Part shown: piece after piece, positions 22,623 through 35,400 of the stretch
Layout: the number at the start of each line of letters is the position of its first letter
Position numbering within the stretch: position 1 is the stretch's first letter
NCBI RefSeq assembly: GCF_964275005.1
Contig: NC_092694.1
Coordinates: forward strand, 33,306,967 to 33,370,966
Direction: 5' to 3'
DNA length: 64,000 bases
Source of the DNA: Diadema setosum
Taxonomy: Eukaryota > Echinodermata > Echinoidea > Diadematoida > Diadematidae
The notes under the pieces: model-generated
Told to the model about the DNA's origin: nothing
Databases searched by the model: none
Seen by the model: only the letters and a program-made list of their open reading frames with translations
Translations under genes and position numbers: made by a program

Positions 22623-23888
22623 TGTCCCCGCCGAACGAGTTCGAGCAGGGGACTATGAAACGGGCTCCGTACGTGTGTGTGTGTCCGTCCGTCCGTGTGT
22701 CCGTGTGTGCGTCCGTGTGTGATCAAAATCTTCAATTTGCTACTTCTCTGTCATTTATGAGCCAATTTTAATTCTGTTTGCTTTATATGATAGCACTACA
22801 AGGGAGCTTTGAAACTTCTACACAGAATTTCAGTCGTGACCTTTGACCTTGACCTTTGACCTAGATATTGTACATTTTGCTACAAAATGCTACTCCTTCG
22901 CCATTTCTAACCCGATTTCGATTCTGTTTGCTTTATATGATGGCACTAGGTGAGGGCTTCAAAACTGCTACACAGAATTTTGACCTTTGACTTCTTTGAC
23001 CTTTGACCTTGATTTTTGACCTATATTGTACATTTTGCTACAAAATGCTACTCCTTCGCCATTTCTAACCCGATTTCGATTCCGTTTGCTTTATGTGATG
23101 GCACTAGGTGAGGGCTTCAAAACTTCTACACAGAATTTTGACCTTTGCCTTCTTTGACCTTTGACCTTGATTTTTGACCTGTATTGTACATTTTGCTACA
23201 AAATGCTACTCCTTCGCCATTTCTAACCCGATTTCGATTCCGTTTGCTTTATGTGATGGCACTAGGTGAGGGCTTCAAAACTTCTACACAGAATTTTGAC
23301 CTTTGCCTTCTTTGACCTTTGACCTTGATTTTTGACCTGTATTGTACATTGGCTACAAAATGCTACTCCTTCGCCATTTCTAACCCGATTTCGATTCCGT
23401 TTGCTTTATGTGATGGCACTAGGTGAGGGCTTCAAAACTTCTACACAGAATTTTGACCTTTGCCTTCTTTGACCTTTGACCTTGATTTTTGACCTGTATT
23501 GTACATTGGCTACAAAATGCTACTCCTTCGCCATTTCTAACCCGATTTCGATTCCGTTTGCTTTATGTGATGGCACTAGGTGAGGGCTTCAAAACTTCTA
23601 CACAGAATTTTGACCTTTGCCTTCTTTGACCTTTGACCTTGATTTTTGACCTGTATTGTACATTGGCTACAAAATGCTACTCCTTCGCCATTTCTAACCC
23701 GATTTCGATTCCGTTTGCTTTATGTGATGGCACTAGGTGAGGGCTTCAAAACTTTACACAGAATTTTGACCTTTGACATCTTTGACCTTTGACCTTGATT
23801 TTTGACCTGTATTGCACATTTTGCTACAAAATGCTACTTCCGGCGGGGACATATATTACGCACCGCGTAATTTCTACTTTTCCTTGTT
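22623..23888 (+). mobile_element. Array-core element (ARR), copy 2, ~6 units
   Basis: It has the same head and tail as 10752-11404. Core units restart with 'atgctactccttcgcc' at about 22888, 23045, 23203, 23360, 23517 and 23674: a period of 157 bases, with consecutive units nearly identical. Each unit contains several tgacctttgacc-type motifs. Confidence 0.85.
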
Positions 23889-24459
23889 ATAATCATTAAG
23901 TGGTAATTTCTGATAAGTAAATGAACGGTAATTCCAATGGTATACAATATTCATTATTTTGGGGGTCGTTCTTGTATAAGGGGGCAGTCGATGTATTTGC
24001 ATTATGTTTAAATCTGCATGTCTGTGTCAAAATGACCTGCCCCTCACTACTGAGTCTATGTAATACTGTATATTATGAGAAGAGTAGCTAAAATAAGCAA
24101 CATCTTCTTACATCTAAAGTACAAACCTGCGTTTTGCATCAGAGTCAACACTCTCAGTGTTTTTCAAACAGAACTTGTTGACGTTTCCAATGTTCCAGCC
24201 AAAGAGACTAGGTCATCTTTGGGAAGGTCGTCCACATAATAGGCCTACACGACTCGGTGTCCACACAGGGAACAATACGCACCTATTCGATTGGGTGTAA
24301 GAATTATTTATCACGCGGAACATAGACATGCTGGCTGGACAAGTATACAATACGGTTCATATTATAGGCAGAACCTTTCGTCTATTTGGACCAGTGTTAC
24401 ATGTACTTGTTACAACATTTTATGTTTTTAACTATGATGATTCATCTCCTAAATTATAG

Positions 24460-24532
24460 GACAGGGATTCGGTGAAACCAGACGTAATCCCCTCGGAGCG
24501 ATATCCCCAGCGATATTGACTGGTCTTTCACT
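24460..24532 (+). other. Possible 5' UTR exon of the oxidase gene
   Basis: The segment lies between an acceptor-like 'cctaaattatag' and a strong donor ct|gtaagtat, about 400 bases before the first coding exon. If spliced to the acceptor at 24928, its one open frame soon stops, so it would be non-coding. Support is splice-site consensus only. Confidence 0.35.
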
Positions 24533-24952
24533 GTAAGTATTAATCACACTTCATCTTTCACCAAACTAACATTTCTGAGGAGCCTATCAAACAATCAGGT
24601 GTGTGTTTATTTATCCGTTAGCAGCTGTTGTGTATTTTGTCTTTAATATCAAATGTACAGTATATCAATGTAAAAAGATATACCCCTCTTAATTTCCATC
24701 TACATGTTGTCAATAACTTTGTTTGTTATGTGTCATATCTCAATCCGATTGACTCTCTCACAAAAAAAAAAAAAAAAATTGCCTTTGAACCTAATTTTTA
24801 TTCTCAGCCACAATTTATGTACAGTGTAAATATATTACTCGGTTTGAATCTATAGTCATATATTAGTTGTTCTCATATTTTGTACTCAGACAACACATCC
24901 AATTCAGTTCATTGCTTTTTGTCTTAAGGACCCATTGCAAGACATCTTAGTC

Positions 24953-25146
24953 ATGCCAAGGCGGAAAGTGGCAGTGGTAGGAGCTGGCATCATTGGCGTT
25001 GCCACGGCAGTCAACATCCAGGCTCTCTGCCCAGATGCTGATGTTGCGATCCTTGCTGAGAAGTTCTCGCCGGACACGACGTCTGATGGGGCGGCAGGTT
25101 TCATACAGCCTTACCTGGTTGTTGGTACGCCAAATGAAGACGTGAT
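24953..25146 (+). CDS. DDO: Oxidase exon 1 (FAD-binding N-terminus)
   Basis: The exon probably starts at 24929 after 'tttttgtcttaag'. ATG 24953 begins [19 protein letters not shown], placing the GxGxxG ten residues in, as usual. Donor gtgagt follows 25146, leaving AT of a Met codon. Confidence 0.9.
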
Positions 25147-28100
25147 GTGAGTATGGAAATTATATAGAAATCTCTGTCTTGAAAGAAGTATTTTTGTTTT
25201 CTTCTTCTGCTTTAGGGTAGTCAGCCTTCTTCAATCCTATGTAGATTATTGCAAATATCATCATTTTTAAAATATTTTATTTGTGTGGGGGGGGGGGGGT
25301 GTGTTTGACAATTCCAGCGGGATTTAACTCGGCTCTTCAGTAGAGAAGTAAAGTTTGCTCTGTTATGTGCATAGCATAATATGACATAATATGAATGTTG
25401 GAGATATCACGTTTGATACATATGTGTCTACCAGGTCAGTTGTATCACAAAACATCCTACCATATGAAAATTTTGTAATAAAGCCTAAAATATAATAGGA
25501 TATACCACTATTTTTCTCAATAAACCATAACTGTAGACGGTTTATTCTAGACACAATTTTTTATTTTAACTATTGTTCACATTTTGTATATTGATTTTAA
25601 CAATGCTTAACATTGATTATACGGATTAACATTTTTACATTTGTTATTGTCCCCGCCGAACGAGTTCGAGCAGGGGACTATGAAACGGGCTCCGTACGTG
25701 TGTCCGTCCGTCAGTCCGTCCGTCTGTGTGTGCGTCCGTGTGTGATCAAAATGTTCAGTTTGATACTTTTCTGTCATTTATGAGCCAATTTTGATTCTGT
25801 TTGCTTTATATGATAGCACTACATGGGAGCTTGAAACTTCTACACAGAATTTCAGTTGTGACCTTTGACATTGACCTTTGACCTATATTGTACATTTTGC
25901 TTCAAAATGCTACTCCTTCGCCATTTCTAACCCGATTTCGATTCCGTTTGCTTTATGTGATGGCACTAGGTGAGGTCTTCAAAACTTCTACACAGAATTT
26001 TGACCTTTGACTTCTTTGACCGTTGACCTTGATTTTTGACCTATATTGTACATTTTGCTACAAAATGCTACTCCTTCGCCATTTCTTACCCGATTTCGAT
26101 TCCGTTTGCTTTATGTGATGGCACTAAGTGAGGGCTTCAAAACTTCTACACAGAATTTTGACGTTTGACCTTTGACCTTGAGTTTTGACCTGTATTGTAC
26201 ATTTTGCTACAAAATGCTACTCCTTCACCATTTCTAACCCGATTTCGATTACGTTTGCTTTATGTGATGGCACTAGGTGAGGGCTTCAAAACTTCTACAC
26301 AGAATTTTGACCTTTGACTTCTTTGACCTTTGACCTTGATTTTTGACCTGTATTGTACATTTTGCTACAAAATGCTACTCCTTTGCCATTTCTAACCCGA
26401 TTTAAATTCCGTTTGCTTTATGTGATGGCACTAGGTGAGGGCTTCAAAACTTCTACACAGAATTTTGACCTTTGACTTCTTTGACCTTTGACCTTGTTTT
26501 TTGACCTGTATTGTACATTGGCTACAAAATGCTACTTCCAGCGGGGACATTTATTACGCACCGCGTAATTTCTACCTTTCCTTGTTTCTATCCTGAACTC
26601 ACATTTAAAACTATATTAAAGCAGTAAAGCTGGGTTTTTGTTGTCCCCGCCGAACGAGTTCGAGCAGGGGACTATGAAACGGGCTCCGTACGTGTGTGTG
26701 TCCGTGTGTCCGTCCGTGCGTCCGTGTGTCCGTCCGTGCGTCCGTCCGTGCGTCCGTGTGTGATCAAAATGTTCAAAATGCTACTCCTTCGCCATTTCTA
26801 ACCCGATTTTGATTCTGTTTGCTTTATATGATAGCACTACATGGGAGCTTTGAAACTTCTATAAAGAATTTCAGTTGTGACCTTTGACCTTGACCTTTGA
26901 CCTATATTGTACATTTTGCTTCAAAATGCTACTCCTTCGCCATTTCTAACCCGATTTTGATTCCGTTTGCTTTATATGATGGCACTAGGTGAGGGCTTCA
27001 AAACTTCTACACAGAATTTTGACCTTTGACCTTTGACCTTGATTTTTTGCCTATATTGTACATTGGCTACAAAATGCTACTCCTTCGCCATTTCTAACCC
27101 GATTTCGATTCCGTTTGCTTTATATGATGGCACTAGGTGAGGGCTTCAAAACTTCTACACAGAATTTTGACCTTTGACTTCTTTGACCTTTGACCTTGAT
27201 TTTTGACCTAAATTGTACATTTTGCTACAAAATGCTACTCCTTCGCCATTTGTAACCCGATTTCAATTCCGTTTGCTTTAAGTGATGGCACTTGGTGAGG
27301 GCTTCAAAACTTCTACACAGAATTTTGACCTTTGACTTCTTTGACCTCTGACCTTGATTTTTGACCTGTATTGTACATTTTGCTATTAAATGCTACTCCT
27401 TCGCCATTTCTAACCCGATTTCGATTCCGTTTGCTTTATGTGATGGCACTAGGTGAGGGCTTCAAAACTTCTACACAGAATTTTGTCCTTTGACTTCTTT
27501 GACCTTTGACCTTGATCTTTTTACCTATATTGTACATTTTGCTACTAAATGCTACTTCCGGCGGGGACATATATTATGCACCGCGTAATTTCTACTTCTC
27601 CTTGTTTCATCTGTACATGGTGAAAAAAAAAAATGCTTTTAAAGGTAGGGAATACCTTTTACAGAACTCCCAAAATGCAGCAAAACATTAAATATGAACC
27701 TCAGGGGACTTGTTTAGGTCACTGCTTAGAAATTTGAAAGTCAACAGTTATCTACAATTTGAATAATGCACAAAACTCAACTACTCAGTAGTGCTGTGTG
27801 TCAGCCACACTTAAGCCTTTTTGTTGCAGTCTTCTGTATTTTTTATCTATAAACACAAATCTATAAGTATAAGAGCTGATGTAGTGTGTGGCAAGAATGT
27901 ATTAGATATAGAAATGTTTGTAAATTTTGATGAACTTTATTCACAAAATATACATGATGGACACACATGCAGTGCATGGGTCTGCAAAGGTAGCCTAGTA
28001 ATGTACTGGAATTTACGGTGAGCCCCGAAAAAATTCAATTCAAAATCTAACGGTCAATAAAAATGTACTAAATGTTACCTTCCACTTTCAATACTTTATG

Positions 28101-31100
28101 GGAGTTTCTAAAATGATACTCTCTTCAACATACCACTGTGTTTACACAACTCTTCATTTAAGGCATGCAAATGGGATTCCCTACCTTTTATAAGTCTCTT
28201 CGACTGCCGTTCCAAAGGGCACTGTATAATTGCCGTCCTTGAACACTGAGATTGCTGTCACTAGCCCGGATATTGGCCTTTCCACAGGACTATCAGACAA
28301 ACAACTCACTGCCAGTAACATATGACCTAAGATTATGCTGTTTTGAGGAATATATATGTGTGTGTGTGTGTGTGTGTGACCCTGCATCACAAAGCCAACA
28401 AAAAGTCGCCAGACATGGGTTTCCAGTTAAGGGCAGATTCTGAAAGAGGGCAAGTCCAAGATAATGTCCCCTCAGATGCTCAAAATTCATCTTGATTTTA
28501 TCAAAAAGTTATTGATATCATGTTGTAGCCAAAGAGTTAAATCATATATTTCCAGCAAAGAAAATATTGAATTATGCAAATTTATGCAAGAAATATGGCC
28601 TTGATTTGCATAAATCAAAAACAAACCTTACGTATGGGACAAATTATAAATATTCATCTAAAATCAGTTGAATTTGTCCTTGACCTAGTTCCTTTATGGA
28701 CATGACCCCTGTATGAGTTAGTATAATCTGCAATTGGTAAGACAAGGTCAGCACATTAATTATGCAAATTATGCACTTTCCCAGAACATAGTGTCCCATA
28801 CGTAAGGATTTGAGTATGTTTTTTTAAGTTTTTTCTGAAGATTTGTAACATTGACCAATCATACTTTAGGAAGTTCTAATTTATTCATGTCAACTCCAGA
28901 TTAGCAAAACTAAATGAGGAAATTTAATTAGTCCTTCATCTTATAACTAATTAAAGTTTGCTTACGTATGGGACAAATGCCTTACGTATGGGACATTACA
29001 TGCAAAGTGAATGGGAAAACCGCCTTTTGACATGAATGCTATATGTCCTTACATTTGTTTGGTTAATGGTTATCTTTGCACCTACTCTGAAGGAAATGTC
29101 TATATATCTGCCTCTCCTACTCAGTTGACCTCAGGGAGAGTGTAAGAACAGCATTATTGAGTCATTCTATGATTAAGAAAGGAAAATAAAGAATATTCAT
29201 TTATACTTGTATTTTCTTATTTTCATTACAGGCTGTGCAGCTGGTCTTAAATTAACATTCCCCGTTAACATTTTGATATTGGACATTTTCTTAATTCAGT
29301 TATCATTTTCAACTTTACCTCTCTACAAAATGACTTTGTCCAAGAATGGGATTCTCTGAGTGTCATTTTAGGTGCAGTACACTGTTCAGCATGTACCACA
29401 GGTTGTACAGCCTCAAAAGCGAAATCAAAACAATTGTGCTTATGGCGCTCATCAATGACAACATTATAGGTCTTACTGAAAAGAAAAATCACTTAAGGTG
29501 TGAGCAGGTAACTTTGTCATTACTAGAGTTGATAGCAAAGGAAAAACCCTATGAGAATACTTTTTATTTTGATATGATTGTTAATATTTCAACTGCTCAC
29601 CCTCAGAATATGTCATGACTTTAACATCAAGGTCATGAACATGATTTCTGAAAATCCTGTAAAATGAAGACTATAGTTTACATTTGCTATAAACCACAAT
29701 ATCAATACTGGTTCTGTGGTTGGAGTGCTAAAAACACAAATTACACAAACAAATAGGGAATTCAATATTCTTTTCTATTTTGTGTTTGAAGAGACAGATG
29801 TGCTCTGAGACACCTTCATCAACTCATACTTACTTTGTACCCCACATCTACACAATTATCAACATACATTGCAATCTGGTAGTGTATGATCAAATGAGGT
29901 TATTAGAATTTATTCAAAATTGTAATTTGCAGATCAGTGAGTAACTTAAGTGTTTCAAATCTAGATTTGAATGTGCAAATGATAATCTTTCCTGTATCGC
30001 TACACAAGCATGTATGTATGTACAAAGTAACACAAATTTTGTCGTCTTTGGTTTCATAGACACGAAGCCAAGCAATTTGAAAAAAAAAAAAAAAAACAGC
30101 ATTGGTACATACATTCTTCTATCTCCTTGAAATCTAAAACTTTCATTAAAATTTGATTGATTTTGCAGTTCAGCTAAAATTCACATGGCAAAACATGATG
30201 ATTACAGAGCAAAATGAAGTACTCTTGTTGTTGTTGTGTTTTGTGCTGCATTTCAAACAATTATAAAAGCTTTATAAAAACTCAGACAACTTGCAAGGTA
30301 AGCCTAGAGCTACTGAAAGTACCCACTTCAAACTGTATTTGCAAATTACACTGTACATGACATTTGATTCTAAAGTTGAAATTATCAAGACTACAAATTA
30401 GTTATTGTACATGTACATGTATGCTATATCAAGGTCACAAGCTAGAATTCGCTCATTTTTTTTTTCATTTGATGAAAAAATATTGACTAGAGTAATTACA
30501 AATGGGCTAGAAATAGAGTGTCAGTACACTATATCTGTATGTGCAGACATCATGAGGACAGTGTTAATGCATGACGGAATCCAAACTAAGACATTTAATT
30601 GTAAATTGGTAATTACTTTTATTTGTTTTATTTTAGCTTTTGCTAGGTACCTGAACCAGGAAAGTACCCACTTAGAAGTCTATTTCCTTTGTTACATGTT
30701 GTAGCATGATTTGTGGAACTGAATATGACACTATGGGGAAATTTAAAGTCATTCCCATGAATGCATTTGTGCACTAAAGACAAATGTCCCATACGTAAGT
30801 TGAGCCATGTCCCATACGTAAGGTGTACTTTCGTTAATTAAACCAACTTCATGAAAATATGCTTTATTCTTTTGCAGTGAAACTTTGCTGGAAGATACTT
30901 CAGTATTGTACCTTTCTTCACTTCCAAACAGAACTTGATCAGTAAGGTACTTTCAGAGAATTTTCAGTTCAAACTTTATTTTGAAAAATCCAGTTTTTCT
31001 CTGGTCCCATACGTAAGTTGGCATATTTTTCTTAATAAAACCATTAACCCAAGGTCAAATGACATCAAACTTAAACACAATATTCTTCTCAGGGATACCA

Positions 31101-31858
31101 GTCCTCCTGATGATAAACAATAAAATCCAAGTGCTCCTTCATTACTTTTCAGAGGTTTGAAATCTCTGAATGTCCCATACGTAAGGTGCGCGATATCTTG
31201 GACTTGCCCAAGAGCAGACTCTAAGCTTTAGAATGATGTATAACTCAATTCACAAATGGACTCTCCTAACCTATCTAAATACTGGAAAGAAAGCACACAC
31301 TCTGGAAAAGTATGAACTGTATGAGGAAAGAGGCTCTGAAGTACAGGGTCTATTCAAGCATTTAATCTTTACCAAGTCATGCTTATAGCTGTGTGATGAA
31401 AGGGACAATTACACAGGATGTAAACCACGGGAGCAACGACAATGAAAGGATTATCAGATTAAGCTGAAATTAAGCATCTTCTAATATTAACACATTCTGT
31501 CCATGATTAATGCCAACTTTCAAAGCAGTATACTAGCGTTATTCTTTCAAAAGTTATTATAAACTTAAAAAGTGAAGGGTGTGCAAAGTATTCAAGAAAT
31601 GAAAAAGGGGCCTCTAAGACATACCTGATCATTCTACTCTATAGAAAAACTGGGGAAAGCACACTTTCCCATTCATGTTCTGATCCCAAACTAGAGAATA
31701 ATGTGGAAGAAGAATAGCTCTTTCAAAAAATGTGAAAAACTTAAGATTGACTCGGTTGACCCATTTCACCTTCATAAGGTCCTCACAGAAAATCAAGGGG
31801 TTTGACTTTTTTTTTGGTTCGTTTTGTGATGCACGGTCATAATATATTGTTATACATA

Positions 31859-31894
<36 letters not shown>

Positions 31895-32410
31895 CATTGT
31901 GTGTATATATATATATATATATATATGAAGGGTTTGTTTGCAAAAACCGATAAGTCCATTTTTGAAGATTTTGAAGTACGATCTCTATCATAAAGTACAA
32001 AATAATACCTTTTAAATGATATATTGGTCACTACATATAAATGTATATTTTTGAAGTTATGGTCAAAAAAAGCACAAATTTTCTTATTATTCTCTTTATT
32101 TTTCTTGACCTTTAATCACAAATATCTCCATTTGGCAAATATGGACTTATCGGTTTTTTGCAAACAAACTCTTCATATATATATACCTATGATATAGTAG
32201 AGAGGAAGAGAGAGAATCTAGAGTATGAAGATTTCTGTTAATATTCTGCTTTCCATATTCAACTCTAGGAATATTCAGAGGAAACTTGTATTACCTTTTC
32301 CTAATTCCTTTTCACACAAAAGCTCAATTCTATAGCAGGGCCCATTACAGAGATCAAAGTTCTTAGATTTTAACCCTAACTAGGCCGGGCTATTTCACTA
32401 GATGATAGAG

Positions 32411-32442
<32 letters not shown>

Positions 32443-35400
32443 CTCCCAGGCCTCCCCCCCCCCCTCCAGATCTCGGCCATTGACCGCACGATCGCGACGA
32501 AAATTTGAAATTTGCACGTTATTGCCTATGACGTAATCTAAAGTACCATGAAGTTAGTTTTTCAGAAAAATTATTATTTATGCTAAATTATGCTAATCTA
32601 TGCATAATGATGCATGAAATTAGACAATTTGGTATAAATCACTAAATAAAGCTCAAAACAGGCACATGTTTTGTGTAAATATTCTTTTTAGTGCCCTTAG
32701 CAAATGTAAGAGAAAAAAAAAGTGCAATCAGAAAAAATTTCTTCAGTATTTTATTGTTTTTTGAATTTCTTTGTTTTTTCAAAGAAATTTGTCTGCAACA
32801 TCGTTCCGAACAAGAAAATATGTTATTGATTAGTTTTAATCAATAAAACCCCCAAATAATCATGCTTTTATGAAATTTGCCTGTAAACACAGTTTGCATT
32901 GAAATTGTACACGAATTCACGTTTGATGTGAGATGTAAGTCATGCAAAAACACCAAAGACAGGGAAAATACTATATTGGTCACGTTTTGTATTTCATAAT
33001 GTACTGACTGTATGAAGCACGTGTGGACATGTTCCCGCAGGAGATGGTTTTCTTCCACCTTCAAACATCTGTGGAAAATTGTTCTCTCCACAAATGCTGG
33101 GAAATCTGGTGTTCACTTCACTTCTGGTTACAACATCTACAAACACAAAGTGGTGAGCTAAATATTTAGTTGCTTTCAGGAGACATATCACACAATACAT
33201 GCTTCCTTTATTTGCATACCATGCTCACAGACTGTTATCCATTGATTGCATTTTTTTTTTTTTTTTTTGGTTCTACCAAGTGTTTTACTTCGAATCATTA
33301 TGAAATGCAACGTGAAAACATTTTGGGAGAACATAATGGTTTGTAGTGAATTTACAAGGCATACTCCATCGAACTGAGATATCACATTGATATTTCTTAT
33401 GCTGCATTTACACCAAGCACGGTACGATCAGCAACTGGCCGGGTTTTTGCTATGATGCGCCAAATGGAACCTTGTCTGGTTCTGTTACAAGAGAAGCAAT
33501 AACTCGGTACAAAATCACCCAGAATGTTATTCTTATGTCAAAATCAAGAGCAACAAAATCAAGTGGTTATACAGTAGAAAATCAATTTTGTAACGAAATT
33601 ATTAGCGGGGAAGTGGTATTGTAACAGAACCAGACATGGTTCCTTTTTGCGCACCTATGATAGCAAAACCCCGTTTCTTGACTCGTGCCAGATTTGGTGT
33701 AAACCCAGCTTAACTCGGGTAAAATGAAACGGGGATAACTACATTGCGATTACACCACTTAGCTTCAGACAGTGCACTACAAACGTCAAGATCTCTACTT
33801 GGTTCAAAACCATAGCGAAGACCCTGCAAAATTGTATAGGACACACCCCAAAAGAACTGCAAAGAAAAAAAAAAGGAGATATAAAAAAAAAAATCCCTTA
33901 TAGATGGCGTATAAGAATGCATATACCTGCAATGGGGTCATCCATGTGCATATCAATTAACATTCAGGCCAGAAATAGGTCATTAAAGGAAATGAAAGAT
34001 TGAGAAAGACAATGACAATAATGGAGATAATAATTAGATTGATTTGGACTATTGTAGTGTAAGTGTGGTTTTTTTTCTTTTACTATTTGCCTTTTATAGC
34101 CAGAGCCGAACTGGAAAGATGACGTGATTGACTTCCGCATTGTTCCTGAGAAAGAGCTGCAACTTCTGTTTCCTTCCTTCAAGTGAGATTTTTTTTTTTT
34201 TCAAAGTGAGATTTTTTTTTTTTTCAAAGTCTGTCTTTCCTTTGCTCTCTATCTTTTACCAGTTGAAGACTTGTCCTGAGTAAACTCAGACAGGGGTCTA
34301 AGATTGGAAATGCATATTTTTTTGTTTAACAGCATCAGCTGCCCTTATTCGGTATACATTCACTTTTATTTCATCTTTTTGTATGATGGTGATCCGTGTG
34401 TTTTGCTGACAACGTTACTTTTATACTTAATGTGTATATTAAAATTCATAGTTCGGAAGGATAATTCTATCTTTAAGATGTGTTTTAAGTTTTGTTCATT
34501 GGGATAACGTTTTTTTTTTTGTTTTGTTTTTTTTTGTTTTTTTTGTTTTTTTGGTCTAGAGTTCAGTTTCTTTGTTTGCCATCCAACAGGTGTAGAGTAA
34601 AAGATACTTTTAAAACAGTCTGCAGTACATTATACATATATCAAAGTATTTGATAATACCTGATGGTACCGTATAATAAATGCAGATGACGTATTGTTTA
34701 AGAGTGTACAATGTGCAAAAGGGATATGTGTGAATCCTTCAACTCTGTTTCACTTCCCCAGATTTGGCTGGTTCTACACCACCTTCATGTGTGAGGGCCA
34801 CAGATATATTCCATTCCTGACAGAGAGGTATTCAAACTTCAAATTGTGATCGCACAATATATGACTGATCGTATGCTATTTGTAGCAGAACGTATCGCTC
34901 AATGGAGTCATTTTTAGGCCTATGCGATGCGAATAATGCAATTTCACAGGGCGTTTATAGGAAATGGCTGCCCGATGGTAACTTTGGAACAATCGGAAAT
35001 AGACAAAGCAAGACTGCGTGTGCTCTGAACTGGTTCAAAGTTTCATGGGTTGGTAACTCTACCGTTTATTGCCCCATAAAGTAGTGCGCATTGTGATTTA
35101 AAGTCCATGTCAACCATTTCTGCAAGTTCCTCAGGCCAGCACCAGCTCAAAGCTAACTGAAGTAAATTGAGCACCCAAACAAGTGCAACGTGTTTGTAAT
35201 ACACAGTCCATGCAGCTGAGTGCAGAAAAGTGGTTATTGATACTGTTCATTACTAGGGCCCTTTAAAAAGAAAAGTTTGGCTCTTTAATATGTAAATTAA
35301 AACACTTTTCATGAGTTATATCACTCAGCCAATCATTTTATTAAGATCCATATCGCTATAGGGTTTTAAAGGAATGCACTGTTGTTATCAAATCTGTTCA

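Noticed and set aside
22623..23888. Regular 157-bp periodicity reminiscent of a CRISPR array
   Set aside because: Repeats are contiguous with no unique spacers, the genome is eukaryotic, and the same array recurs inside dispersed elements.
24460..24532. Reading the upstream exon as oxidase coding sequence
   Set aside because: Its open frame ends soon after splicing to 24929, and the protein starts naturally at ATG 24953 with the FAD motif at the usual distance.
29346..30704. Transposase inside element A
   Set aside because: The open frames of 90 and 99 codons show no catalytic or zinc-finger pattern; none can be supported.
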